From: a virus
Length of the DNA stretch: 64,000 nt
Virus record (IMG/VR): IMGVR_UViG_3300006923_000006
Location: 1-64,000 of that record
Direction: 5' to 3' (one strand)
In this document: piece after piece, positions 21,666-30,389 of the stretch
Position numbering within the stretch: the first letter of the stretch is position 1
Layout of the letters: every line of letters starts with the position of its first letter
The notes under the pieces: model-generated
What the model was told of the DNA's origin: nothing
Database searches by the model: none
What the model saw: the letters and a program-made list of their open reading frames with translations, nothing else
Made by a program: the position numbers and the translations under genes

Positions 21666-22160
21666 ATGCCACTACCTAAAATGGGTGTAACTGCCGACGT
21701 AGCATGGTTTCATATTAAACTAAACGAATATATGAATACTAGTGAAGTATACTTTCTGACAGTCAAACGTAAAAACGAACCGTATCGATACTGTCATGCT
21801 TTGCCGGGAGGTTTTGTTGAACTAAACGAGACTCTTAAACAAGGTGCTAGACGGGAATTGTTTGAAGAGACCCACGGCAATATTGATATGAAACGCCTAC
21901 ACTTTGTTATGATGCTAGACGGAGTTAAACGAGACCCAAGAGGCAGAACGATATCTGCTGTATTTACTACAATGACTTTTGGTGGTTGGAATGATACTTT
22001 TAGTTTTCCAGAACTAGAAGCTGGTGATGATGCAAGTGATTTAAAATGGATGAAACTAGATAATACTAATTTGTTGGCGTTTGACCACCATCTAGCTGTT
22101 GAACAAGCTTTTGCTAAGGCTAGTGAAATCTTTAAAATACCACAAGGAGCAATAGTATGA
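21666..22160 (+). CDS. Nudix hydrolase, ADP-ribose pyrophosphatase-like (164 aa)
   Basis: The Nudix box is complete: GGFVELNETLKQGARREL followed by FEETHG (GX5EX7REXXEEXG), residues ~43-66. The following RDPRGRTIS is typical of ADP-ribose pyrophosphatases, which split ADP-ribose into AMP and ribose-5-phosphate. Beside NAMPT this would remove ADP-ribose produced by NAD+ cleavage and feed PRPP precursors. A Nudix domain is part of the NARP2-type NMNAT in some phages; here it is a separate protein. Confidence 0.9.
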   Translation: MPLPKMGVTADVAWFHIKLNEYMNTSEVYFLTVKRKNEPYRYCHALPGGFVELNETLKQGARRELFEETHGNIDMKRLHFVMMLDGVKRDPRGRTISAVFTTMTFGGWNDTFSFPELEAGDDASDLKWMKLDNTNLLAFDHHLAVEQAFAKASEIFKIPQGAIV

Positions 22161-22366
22161 TAGAATTGGTAGTAGCTGTTTTTATATGGGTTATAATCAT
22201 AATTATTTCTGTATGTGCATTCTGGTCCACAACTTTGTTTAGCCTAATATGTTATAGTGAATACTTAGGCTTAAAAGCTAAAAAACGACTAAACCAGATA
22301 AGAGAAAAAGAACGCAAAGCCAATGCGGTATGGGAAAAAGGACTTAGAAGGAAAATAAATGAATAA
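22157..22366 (+). CDS. Membrane-anchored small protein (69 aa)
   Basis: Overlaps the Nudix stop (ATGA). One long hydrophobic segment (LVVAVFIWVIIIIISVCAFW) followed by a basic helix (LGLKAKKRLNQIREKERK). Function unknown. Confidence 0.55.
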   Translation: MIELVVAVFIWVIIIIISVCAFWSTTLFSLICYSEYLGLKAKKRLNQIREKERKANAVWEKGLRRKINE

Positions 22367-23150
22367 CTTTGGCGATAGAATGAAAAGTTATGAAAAAGCT
22401 TTTGATATCAGACTAAAACCACCATTTGTACTCCGTCTTGATGGCAGAAGTTTTTCTAAGTTTACTAAACAATTTAAAACTATAGACCATCATCCTTTCT
22501 CTGACGAGTTTAGTGATTGTATGGATTTAACATTGTCTCAACTTATGAGAGAAACCAATGCTAGATTCGGATACACACAAAGCGATGAAATTAGCCTATT
22601 GTTTACACAAGATAACCCAGAAAGTCAAACATTCTTTGATGGCAAACTACAAAAACTATGTAGTATAACCTCATGTATAGCCGCTAATACTTTTAATGAT
22701 AATCATGAGTATGGATTAGCTCAGTTTGATTGTCAGGGTTTTAATTTATCAGACGATGAAGTGTGGAATTACTTTTTTTGGCGAGAAAAAGACGCTGTCC
22801 GCAACAGTGTTAGTATGTTGGCCAGACATTATTTTTCACATAAAGAATGTCATAAAAAACCTACTGGTCAACTGATTGAAATGCTGCTAGATTTTGTTAA
22901 CGTAGATTGGTATAAAACGATAGATGACAGATTTAAATGGGGAAAACACGTAAAGTCTATACGAGTAGAACGCCGATACTCAACAATGGAAATCGCCAAA
23001 CTGCCAAGAAAACACGCCGCGAGAAAAAATCCAGAACTTTTAGTTGCAAGGAAAGAAATTCGTGATATGATACCATTGTTCAAAGCGAGAAACCACGGTT
23101 TTAGTCAACAAAAATTCCTCATGCAAGAAGACGCTTATGGTGTTAAATAG
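22359..23150 (+). CDS. Thg1-like 3'-5' RNA polymerase (263 aa)
   Basis: FVLRLDGRSFSKFTK (residues ~23-37) and YTQSDEISLLF (~72-82) are the two metal-binding motifs of the Thg1 superfamily, which adds nucleotides to RNA 5' ends in the reverse (3'-5') direction. Eukaryotic Thg1 adds G-1 to tRNA-His; bacterial and archaeal Thg1-like proteins repair 5'-truncated tRNAs, which is the likelier role here. The gene is full length and followed 13 bases later by an RNA ligase gene. The ATG overlaps the preceding gene after AGAAGGAAAA. Confidence 0.9.
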   Translation: MNNFGDRMKSYEKAFDIRLKPPFVLRLDGRSFSKFTKQFKTIDHHPFSDEFSDCMDLTLSQLMRETNARFGYTQSDEISLLFTQDNPESQTFFDGKLQKLCSITSCIAANTFNDNHEYGLAQFDCQGFNLSDDEVWNYFFWREKDAVRNSVSMLARHYFSHKECHKKPTGQLIEMLLDFVNVDWYKTIDDRFKWGKHVKSIRVERRYSTMEIAKLPRKHAARKNPELLVARKEIRDMIPLFKARNHGFSQQKFLMQEDAYGVK

Positions 23151-23163
23151 GTAACAATATACA

Positions 23164-24153
23164 ATGAATAAAAGCACACATAAATGTCCTGTTGTAACAA
23201 TCAAGATGGAACCACACCCAAACGCAGACCGTTTAGCAGTTGTACGAGTAGATGATTATACTGTTTGCGTAGCTAAAGATATGTGGGAAGATGGTCAAAA
23301 GGCTGCTTATATTCCTATTGAAAGTATTGTTGATACTGATATGCCAATGTTTAGCTTCCTTAAAAAGAACAAGAGATTCCAAAAGATTAAAACATGTAAA
23401 CTTCGTGGTGTTTACTCACAAGGTGTTCTTATTCCTGTAGACAATAGTTACGAATTAGGAACAGACTTAGCCGAACATTTTAATGTTCGTCATGACGACC
23501 CAGAAGCTAAGTTTGAGGCTAATTGTAAAAGTAGCGAAATCGCTGGTCCTAGTAGTTGGGCTGAAATCCCTAAATATGACGTTGACGCTTTGTTAAAGTA
23601 TGGTAGTGATTGGTTTAATGAAGATGAAGATGTTATGGTAACGGAAAAGGTTCATGGTACTAACTTCCGTTGTCTTTACTGTGCTGACACTGGAAAGTTT
23701 TATGTTGGTAGCCGTAAACAATGGCTTGCAGAACAAGATGGTTGTTTGTATTGGAAAATATTTCGGAATTGTCCAGAACTAGCTACTTTCTGTAAAGAAA
23801 ATCCTCAATACATGTTTAGAGGAGAAGGTTATGGTATGCAAAAACACTATACTTATGGTATTACTGATGGTAAGTATGGAGTAGTAGGTTTTGACCTTAT
23901 GTATAAGAATAGAACATATGTTAGTTCTCGACTTCTTAGGAACATGCTAAAAACATATGATATCCCGCAAGTGCCATTAGTTGGTGTGTATGGTTACAAT
24001 CTTGAACTAATGCAAGAACTAGCAGAAGGTCCAAGTCTACTCGGTGGTAGTTCTCCAAGAGAAGGCATTGTTGTCAAACCTCTTAAAGAATGTCAAAGCG
24101 ATACGTTTGATAGGGTTATTCTTAAACTTATTGGTAGTGGATATAAAGGATAA
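23164..24153 (+). CDS. Rnl5-type ATP-dependent RNA ligase (329 aa)
   Basis: An N-terminal OB-fold module (residues ~1-110: HPNADRLAVVRVDDYTVC) precedes a nucleotidyltransferase domain with motif I VTEKVHGTNFR (Lys the adenylylated residue), FRGEGYG, EGIVVKP (motif IV) and ILKLIGSGY (motif V). This order, OB-fold first, is that of the Deinococcus DraRnl (Rnl5) family, known to seal 3'-OH/5'-phosphate nicks in RNA. Directly downstream of the Thg1-like gene, it suggests an RNA end-repair pair. Confidence 0.9.
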   Translation: MNKSTHKCPVVTIKMEPHPNADRLAVVRVDDYTVCVAKDMWEDGQKAAYIPIESIVDTDMPMFSFLKKNKRFQKIKTCKLRGVYSQGVLIPVDNSYELGTDLAEHFNVRHDDPEAKFEANCKSSEIAGPSSWAEIPKYDVDALLKYGSDWFNEDEDVMVTEKVHGTNFRCLYCADTGKFYVGSRKQWLAEQDGCLYWKIFRNCPELATFCKENPQYMFRGEGYGMQKHYTYGITDGKYGVVGFDLMYKNRTYVSSRLLRNMLKTYDIPQVPLVGVYGYNLELMQELAEGPSLLGGSSPREGIVVKPLKECQSDTFDRVILKLIGSGYKG

Positions 24154-24156
24154 TTA

Positions 24157-24777
24157 ATGCTGTGTACAACCTGTAATAAAGACAAAAAAGAACTTCAAGG
24201 AAAAAATCAGGTATGTTATCGATGTAGAAACTCTAAAAATGCGGGATTTATCAAGAAAATGCCCAAAACACCTAAACAGCCGAAACCAGACAATGTAGTA
24301 TACGGCAAGTGTTCTGAGTTGGTTGATAGGATTACCATACATACGGGGCCAGAGCCAACTAAGCTTAGGGCAGGAATTGCTGATTCTCTATTTGTAATCG
24401 GTACTACAAAAATCGCGGAACTTAACCACATACCGATAGATGTTGTGCTGGCTAGTTCTGATTTTGAGTGGAATATTCAAAATATAGAAAACGTGGATTA
24501 CGTGGCGATTGTCCTAAACAAAGCTTGCGAAAAACCCGAAACTATGTTACAGTTGGGTTTGTTGTTGGGTTCTGGTGCGGGCAACTTTTCACCAGAAGTA
24601 GGTATAGTTTTGGGAAATAAAAAGCTTGACAATCCCGTGAGGTCGCTTATAACTAGATACAAGACACATAAGATTTTTCCTTCAAGGAATTTGCTTATGC
24701 GAGATATTCGAGAACGATTCTCTTACGTGTGGTTACAAGATACCTCTTTAACAAGACCAGATTATCTAAATTTATGA
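24157..24777 (+). CDS. Zinc-ribbon protein of unknown function (206 aa)
   Basis: CTTCNKDKKEL ... QVCYRCRNSK forms an N-terminal CxxC...CxxC ribbon. The C-terminal 150 residues look like a Rossmann-type alpha/beta domain (DSLFVIGTTKI, DVVLASSDFEW, DYVAIVLNKAC). I do not recognise the family. It lies between the RNA ligase and a DNA methyltransferase. Confidence 0.6.
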   Translation: MLCTTCNKDKKELQGKNQVCYRCRNSKNAGFIKKMPKTPKQPKPDNVVYGKCSELVDRITIHTGPEPTKLRAGIADSLFVIGTTKIAELNHIPIDVVLASSDFEWNIQNIENVDYVAIVLNKACEKPETMLQLGLLLGSGAGNFSPEVGIVLGNKKLDNPVRSLITRYKTHKIFPSRNLLMRDIRERFSYVWLQDTSLTRPDYLNL

Positions 24778-24823
24778 ATCATTCTGTTAGAGGATACAAT
24801 ATGAAAATCATAGGTGAAGCTAT

Positions 24824-25537
24824 ATGAAATACATGGGTAGCAAAAATCGTCATGCTAAACATATCTTACCTATTGTCTTAAAAGACCGAACAGAAGACCA
24901 ATGGTATGTTGAACCTTTTGTTGGTGGTTTTAATGTGATTGATAAAGTAGACGGCAAAAGAATAGGTAACGATATTCACTTTTATTTAACAGAGTTATTT
25001 AAGGCTGTTCGTGACGGATGGGAACCTCCTTCTGTAGTACCAGAAGACCTATATAAACACATTAGGCTAGATAAAAAGAATTACAGTCCAGAATTGGTTG
25101 GTTTTGTAGGTTTTGGCTGTTCGTATTCTGGTAAGTGGTTTGGTGGTTACGCAAGAGGAAACGACAGTAAGGGCAATCCGCGAAATTACGCCAACGAGAG
25201 TCGGAAAAATATTCTTAAACAAGCTGACAAGATTAAAAATGTAATAATTGAGAATGCGTACTACTGGAATTTACACATACCACCCAAAAGCATTATCTAC
25301 TGTGACCCTCCATACGCCAATACTACCAAATATGCTGAAGATTTTAATCATGAAAAATTTTGGGAGTGGACTAGACAACGAGTAAAAGAAGGGCATAATG
25401 TCTTTATAAGTGAGTACACGGCACCAAGCGATTTTGTTTCTGTGTGGGAAAAATCGGTTAATAACACTTTAGTTAAAAATACTGGTTCAAAACGTGGTAT
25501 TGAAAAGCTTTTTGTATGGAGAAATAATGAACGATAA
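24824..25537 (+). CDS. Dam-type (D12 class) adenine DNA methyltransferase (237 aa)
   Basis: KYMGSKNRHAKHILP (cf. the KWAGGK motif), VEPFVGGFNV (FxGxG-like SAM site) and IIYCDPPYANT (DPPY catalytic motif) identify a D12-class N6-adenine methyltransferase. Dam enzymes usually methylate GATC, but this window appears to contain no GATC (see findings), so the target may differ. An 8-codon mini-ORF (24801-24827) with AGAGGA overlaps its start, suggesting translational coupling. Confidence 0.88.
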   Translation: MKYMGSKNRHAKHILPIVLKDRTEDQWYVEPFVGGFNVIDKVDGKRIGNDIHFYLTELFKAVRDGWEPPSVVPEDLYKHIRLDKKNYSPELVGFVGFGCSYSGKWFGGYARGNDSKGNPRNYANESRKNILKQADKIKNVIIENAYYWNLHIPPKSIIYCDPPYANTTKYAEDFNHEKFWEWTRQRVKEGHNVFISEYTAPSDFVSVWEKSVNNTLVKNTGSKRGIEKLFVWRNNER

Positions 25538-25718
25538 AGAAAAAGTAAACGGCTTTATTAAACAACGTAGTGTCTTAGTAAGCTTCTGTAAGGCTTGCGA
25601 AATATATACGGTTCATTGTCCAGAATGTCAGGCTAACTATTGTGGTGTTGGATGCTCGTGTAATAAGACGTTTCTTAAACTTCAACAACATGCATTAGAT
25701 GTACTATTTGACCAATAG
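25527..25718 (+). CDS. Cys-rich small protein (63 aa)
   Basis: Overlaps the methyltransferase end. CKACEIYTVHCPECQANYC and CSCN make at least one zinc site. Unknown role. Confidence 0.55.
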   Translation: MNDKEKVNGFIKQRSVLVSFCKACEIYTVHCPECQANYCGVGCSCNKTFLKLQQHALDVLFDQ

Positions 25719-25739
25719 ATAGACTTAAGGACAAACAAG

Positions 25740-26504
25740 ATGAACCAGATAATAAATAAAATCTATAACGAAAATTGTCTTGCAACTACAAAAAGAATGC
25801 CAGATGATTTTGTAGACTTGACGGTAACTTCTCCACCATATGACGACCTAAGAAAATACAACGAATATTCGTTTGATTTTGAAAGTGTTGCTAAAGAACT
25901 GTTAAGAATAACTAAACCAAATGGCGTTATTACATGGGTGGTTTCTGACAGTAGTATCGGTGGTGGAGAAACACTAACGTCTTTTAAACAGGCTTTGTTT
26001 TTCAGAGATATTGGTTTTACAATTAATGATACTATGATTTATACAAAACCAAACAGAAGACCTAGACAATATAGCGCACATAGATATGAACAAATTTTTG
26101 AGTATATTTTTGTATTAGTCAAAGGAACGAAAAGTAAAACATTTAATCCCATAGAAGAAAAGTGTTTAAACGCTGGCAAAACGATTAACTTTTCGTCTAG
26201 GGACCACGACGGCGATAAAATAAATACTAAAAAAACAGTGAAAGTAAAAAAGACAAAAAGAAAAGGTAATATATGGCACTACACTAACAATAGTACTGGA
26301 ATAAATCATCCAGCTATATTTCCTGAACAATTAGCAAAAGATATGATTATAAGCTGGAGTAATGAAAACGATATAGTGTATGACCCCTTTATGGGCAGTG
26401 GAACCACTGCTAAAGTATGTATTCTAAATAACAGAAATTATATTGGTTCTGAAATATCAGCAGAATACTGTAAAATAGCTAAACAAAGGATACTAAATGG
26501 CTAA
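25740..26504 (+). CDS. DNA methyltransferase, TSPPY type (254 aa)
   Basis: VTSPPYDDLRKY (motif IV, residues ~30-41) comes before DPFMGSGTTAKV (motif I, ~217), the beta-class order of N4-cytosine or N6-adenine methyltransferases. It is full length for a stand-alone enzyme without a cognate endonuclease nearby. It overlaps the PARP gene by 8 bases. Likely protects phage DNA from host restriction. Confidence 0.9.
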   Translation: MNQIINKIYNENCLATTKRMPDDFVDLTVTSPPYDDLRKYNEYSFDFESVAKELLRITKPNGVITWVVSDSSIGGGETLTSFKQALFFRDIGFTINDTMIYTKPNRRPRQYSAHRYEQIFEYIFVLVKGTKSKTFNPIEEKCLNAGKTINFSSRDHDGDKINTKKTVKVKKTKRKGNIWHYTNNSTGINHPAIFPEQLAKDMIISWSNENDIVYDPFMGSGTTAKVCILNNRNYIGSEISAEYCKIAKQRILNG

Positions 26505-28059
26505 TAAACTCAAGCGTAGCACAATCCCAACAGGACATACCAAAAACGATTTTCAATGTTATGGTCCTCCTGCTCTTAAAGATGGTCAATTTGACGGTAC
26601 TATGATTTGTGATATGGGTTGTTTTAAACAAGGAGAATGTGATTCAAATAAATACTATAATGCCGCAGTAGTTCAATCTAATGTTAACAAAGGGTGGTAC
26701 ACGTATTTTGAATATGGTCGTACAGGACAATCTTCTAAGCCACAATTTCAATTTATCGAATGTAGTTCAAAAGAAGAAGCACAAAGAGAGTATTGTAAGC
26801 AACTACATTCAAAAAATGATAAACGCGGTATGTGGGTTAATCATCCCATTCTTGGTCGTCAGTTACAACCTAAACCAAACAAGGATTGCTATCTAGTAAG
26901 ACCACAAGCAACTAGAAGTACTGGTTTACCTAGTGCTAAGACTATTGTTGCAGAGTCAGAGGTAAAGGTTAAGACAACTTCAAGGAAAAATACTATTAAA
27001 TCCGCGATTGATACCCAAACAGCTAGTCTTTTGCGAGATTTGAATGTGGGAACGGTTAATTACACTCGTAGTAGTATGGCCGATAGTGCTTTACCTACTA
27101 TATCTGCTATTGCGGAAGCTAGGATGATTTGCGATGAAGCTACGAAGGTGGCTAACACCTTAACCGACGATTTTGAACACAACAAAGAACTTGTAAATCT
27201 AACTAATATGTTGTATGGTCGTATTCCCAAAAAGAAAGACCGCAAAGATACTAATTGGGTATTGACACCGCAAAATATTGCTATGTGGCGACAAGACCTA
27301 GACGCTTTCGAGTCTGCTAGTGGTGCCGCAATTGACATTGAAGAAATTACGGAATGTCCACTGTCTGCTATGAATTTACGCAAACTTAAGTACGTGCCTA
27401 AAAACTCAGAAAAAGGCGGGTTTATCTATGACTGGATGAAATCCGCAAGTAAAAATGTACACCGGCAATACGGTAGTCTTAAGATTAAAAATCTGTGGTA
27501 TGTTGAGAGAGTTGGCGATATTGATAAGTTGGCTACGGCACAAAAAAGAATTGCTAACAATCCCGTACCTAAAAATGCAGAAAAACCACTGTTTCAACCA
27601 CGGAAAAGACTTGACACAATTGACAAAGAACTGTATACTAATAGTGGTACACATATGATGTTTCATGGTACTCGTTCTGTTAACGTGACGGGAATTCTAA
27701 GAGAAAGCCTACGAATGCCAAAAACTCTTTCTAATGTAGTTATTACAGGCAGTATGTTTGGTGACGGGCTATATTGGGCTGATGACTGGCGAAAATCCGC
27801 AGGTTATACATCTTTGCGTAATAGTTATTGGTCAGGTGGTGATGGTCGTGTTAAAAACCGAAATGCTTTTATGTTTGTGTGTGATGTTGCGTTAGGTAGA
27901 CCATGGATTGCTCCTAGTAGCGGTGCTTATAACGGACCACCAAAAGGTTATCATTCTATCTTTGGTAAATCAGGTCGCTCTGGTGTACAAAACAATGAAT
28001 TTATTACTTTTAATCTAGATACTCATAGACTTAGGTATCTTGTGGAGTTTGACGCATGA
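26497..28059 (+). CDS. Poly/mono(ADP-ribose) polymerase with WGR domain (520 aa)
   Basis: Residues ~55-130 contain the WGR-type segment GWYTYFEYGRTGQ. The C-terminal ~200 residues have the PARP catalytic triad motifs: MMFHGT (His), GDGLYWADD (Tyr) and NNEFITFN (Glu), i.e. the H-Y-E set of chain-forming PARPs. A helical regulatory-like domain (ISAIAEARMICDEATKVA) precedes the catalytic domain, as in eukaryotic PARP1/2. It transfers ADP-ribose from NAD+ to protein or DNA. The N-terminus (CYGPPALKDGQFDG) is unfamiliar. PARPs are rare in phages. A WGR-ligase and a macro domain follow in the same operon. Confidence 0.92.
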   Translation: MANKLKRSTIPTGHTKNDFQCYGPPALKDGQFDGTMICDMGCFKQGECDSNKYYNAAVVQSNVNKGWYTYFEYGRTGQSSKPQFQFIECSSKEEAQREYCKQLHSKNDKRGMWVNHPILGRQLQPKPNKDCYLVRPQATRSTGLPSAKTIVAESEVKVKTTSRKNTIKSAIDTQTASLLRDLNVGTVNYTRSSMADSALPTISAIAEARMICDEATKVANTLTDDFEHNKELVNLTNMLYGRIPKKKDRKDTNWVLTPQNIAMWRQDLDAFESASGAAIDIEEITECPLSAMNLRKLKYVPKNSEKGGFIYDWMKSASKNVHRQYGSLKIKNLWYVERVGDIDKLATAQKRIANNPVPKNAEKPLFQPRKRLDTIDKELYTNSGTHMMFHGTRSVNVTGILRESLRMPKTLSNVVITGSMFGDGLYWADDWRKSAGYTSLRNSYWSGGDGRVKNRNAFMFVCDVALGRPWIAPSSGAYNGPPKGYHSIFGKSGRSGVQNNEFITFNLDTHRLRYLVEFDA

Positions 28060-28331
28060 TAAATAAAAGACCAGACGAATTTAAATCCCTAGCGGGTAAA
28101 GTAGACCACTTAGAATATTGTGCTAAATATGAAAACACAGAAGTAGGCGAACATTGGTCTGCTTTATCTCGTTTGTGCGGATATACTTATTGTATGGATG
28201 ATGATTTTGTTAAAGCTTTAGAAGCAGAAGTTGATAGTCAAATCATGTTTTTACATTCAGACTGGGAATGGGTAGAAGAAGAAGAAACATATACTCGTAA
28301 AACCAAACGACTTAAACACTACGGAGAATAA
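28056..28331 (+). CDS. Hypothetical acidic protein (91 aa)
   Basis: Overlaps the PARP stop (ATGA) and lies in the PARP-ligase operon. Acidic and Trp-rich (FLHSDWEWVEEEETY). Function unknown. Confidence 0.55.
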   Translation: MINKRPDEFKSLAGKVDHLEYCAKYENTEVGEHWSALSRLCGYTYCMDDDFVKALEAEVDSQIMFLHSDWEWVEEEETYTRKTKRLKHYGE

Positions 28332-28332
28332 T

Positions 28333-28548
28333 ATGAGTTTTTTCAAACCAAAAGGTATTCTGTTTGCTGTTTATATGAAAAGCGGTAACGTAATTAGATT
28401 TCGGGCTAATGATTTGGAATATATAAACGGTAAACAAACCGGCGGTAATCTAATCAAAGAAATGTCTTGGGCACATGTTTCAAACAAACTTAAATTATCT
28501 ACCATTGACGTAGACCAAATTGAAGCTATTGTAAGGGAATCAGAATGA
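28333..28548 (+). CDS. Hypothetical protein (71 aa)
   Basis: Beta-type sequence (GILFAVYMKSGNVIRFRAND). Starts 1 base after the previous stop and overlaps the ligase start (ATGA). Unknown. Confidence 0.55.
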   Translation: MSFFKPKGILFAVYMKSGNVIRFRANDLEYINGKQTGGNLIKEMSWAHVSNKLKLSTIDVDQIEAIVRESE

Positions 28549-29660
28549 AACTACCAACACTCTACAAACGCTCAAGCGTAGGTAAGTTACAGTCGTGGAA
28601 TATATGGTGTGGTGATGGCTTTTTTGAAATAGATTGGGGACAAGTTGACGGTGCAAGACAACTTAAACTCAAAAATAACATCAAGGGAAAAAATATTGGT
28701 AAAGCCAATGAGACCGATAGTCTAGAGCAAGCTGCATTTGAGGCAAGAAGCAAATGGAAAAAGCAAATTGATAAGGGGTATTCGGAAACTATCCCGGCAG
28801 AAGACGAGAAAAAGTTTTTGCCTATGCTTGCACAAAGATATGATAAACACGCAAAGAAAATTACTTTTCCTGCATACTGGCAACCCAAACTAGATGGTCT
28901 AAGGTGTACTGCTCATTTTGAGAACAATAAGGTTGTGCTTAAATCTAGACGTAATAAGGTGTTTTCTGTTTTACAACATATTGAAGAACATCTTTGGCCT
29001 CGTATGGATGAAAATATTGTTTTTGATGGAGAATTATATACTCATGGCGAAGATTTTCAAAAACTGGTATCTGCTATTAAACGTGATGAAAAATCGGATT
29101 TTAGTAACAAAATTCAATTACATGTTTATGACATTTACTTTAAAGACGAACCTGATATGAGTTTTGAACGAAGATGGCAAGAATTGTCATTGTTTTTCCC
29201 TGTTTTTGAATATAAAAATCCCACCAAACATAAAGTATGTCTAGTCCGTACCAAACCTGTAAATAATGTTCAACACGTTCTTAATGCTCAAGAACTCGCG
29301 TTAGCGTGGGGTTATGAGGGAATCATGCTTCGCAACTCTCACGGGACTTATGAAGTTGACCGTCGCTCATATAATTTGCAAAAAGTCAAAAAATTCCTTG
29401 ACAAAGAGTACAAAATAGTCGATACTAAAGAAAACGAAAACATGAAAGGAACTTGTGTCTTTGTTTGTGTGACCGAAACCGGCACGCGATTTAAGGTTAT
29501 GCCAGAAGGAAACCAACAACAACGCCAAGAATACTGGAAAAATTCCGATAAATACATTGGAAAACTCTTGACAGTTAAGTTTTTTGAGTATACAACTAGT
29601 GAAAACCCCGTACCAAGATTTCCGATTGGAACCGGAATTAGAAATTCTTGGGATATGTAA
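28545..29660 (+). CDS. WGR-fused ATP-dependent polynucleotide ligase (371 aa)
   Basis: Residues ~10-80 form a WGR-like domain (LQSWNIWCGDGFFEIDWGQV). The rest is an ATP-dependent ligase: motif I YWQPKLDGLRC (adenylylated Lys), ENIVFDGELYTHG (motif III), LHVYDIYF, GYEGIMLRN (motif IV), LQKVKKF (motif V), and a C-terminal OB domain (GTRFKVMPEGNQQQR). WGR domains in PARPs read DNA breaks, so this is plausibly a break-directed DNA ligase working with the phage PARP two genes upstream. RNA as substrate cannot be excluded. Confidence 0.9.
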   Translation: MKLPTLYKRSSVGKLQSWNIWCGDGFFEIDWGQVDGARQLKLKNNIKGKNIGKANETDSLEQAAFEARSKWKKQIDKGYSETIPAEDEKKFLPMLAQRYDKHAKKITFPAYWQPKLDGLRCTAHFENNKVVLKSRRNKVFSVLQHIEEHLWPRMDENIVFDGELYTHGEDFQKLVSAIKRDEKSDFSNKIQLHVYDIYFKDEPDMSFERRWQELSLFFPVFEYKNPTKHKVCLVRTKPVNNVQHVLNAQELALAWGYEGIMLRNSHGTYEVDRRSYNLQKVKKFLDKEYKIVDTKENENMKGTCVFVCVTETGTRFKVMPEGNQQQRQEYWKNSDKYIGKLLTVKFFEYTTSENPVPRFPIGTGIRNSWDM

Positions 29661-29671
29661 GGAGAATCATA

Positions 29672-29845
29672 ATGCCCTGCCGTGAACCCTGTTTCTATTG
29701 TGATGATTTACAAGTTGTTGATGAACCAGTATGCCATTTGTGTGAATGTAACGAACCTCACAGCAGTTGTGATGATAGTTACTATATTGTCATAGAATGT
29801 CCAGTATGCCAAGAGGAGGATGAAAGGATAGATAATGCAAACTAA
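29672..29845 (+). CDS. Cys-rich zinc-binding protein (57 aa)
   Basis: ATG after AAGGAGAATC. Twelve cysteines within 57 residues (CREPCFYCDD, CHLCEC, CPVCQ), i.e. at least two zinc sites. It overlaps the macro-domain gene. Unknown partner. Confidence 0.6.
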   Translation: MPCREPCFYCDDLQVVDEPVCHLCECNEPHSSCDDSYYIVIECPVCQEEDERIDNAN

Positions 29846-30371
29846 ATACCATATTGGAGATGCAACACGACCAATCATGGACAATGGGGGTAATCACCTT
29901 ATATTGCACGTTTGTAATGATTCGGGAGGATGGTCAAGTGGTTTCGTTATGGCTCTTAGTAAAAGATGGAAAGAGCCAGAATCAAGATATAAAACTTGGC
30001 ATCTTAATAATGAAGAATTGTTTGGAGTGCAAAATAATCCATTTAAACTTGGTCGTGTTCAATACTTTAAAGTAGACCACCGTTTATGGGTAGGCAACAT
30101 GATTGCTCAATCAGACCCTGGTGGATTTGAAGATTTCCCGCCAATTCGGTATCAGTCTCTCGAAGAGTGTTTTATGCGAATTCGAGCGAATGCGGTGGAA
30201 GGTCTAGCAAACGATGCTATAATTACTTTTCATGGACCCCGATTTGGTTCGGCTTTAGCTGGAGGAAAATGGTCAAAAGTTATAGGGATTATGGAACGAG
30301 TTTTTGAACACGTTGATATTGAATTCCATGTGTATGACCTAGAAGAAATAGAAGGAACAATCTATGAGTAA
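29835..30371 (+). CDS. Macro-domain protein, ADP-ribose binding/processing (178 aa)
   Basis: LILHVCNDSGGWSSGFVMAL (residues ~22-41) is the macro-domain nucleotide-binding loop with the NDxGxxxxGF pattern, and AIITFHGPRFGSALAGG (~130) is the second glycine-rich loop. Such domains bind ADP-ribose and remove it from proteins, RNA 2'/5' ends or O-acetyl-ADP-ribose, or dephosphorylate ADP-ribose-1''-phosphate. In an operon with a PARP it is likely the eraser. The link to RNA ligases in this window also fits processing of ADP-ribosyl products of RNA repair. Confidence 0.88.
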   Translation: MQTKYHIGDATRPIMDNGGNHLILHVCNDSGGWSSGFVMALSKRWKEPESRYKTWHLNNEELFGVQNNPFKLGRVQYFKVDHRLWVGNMIAQSDPGGFEDFPPIRYQSLEECFMRIRANAVEGLANDAIITFHGPRFGSALAGGKWSKVIGIMERVFEHVDIEFHVYDLEEIEGTIYE

Positions 30372-30389
30372 ATTACAGGAAATATTAAA

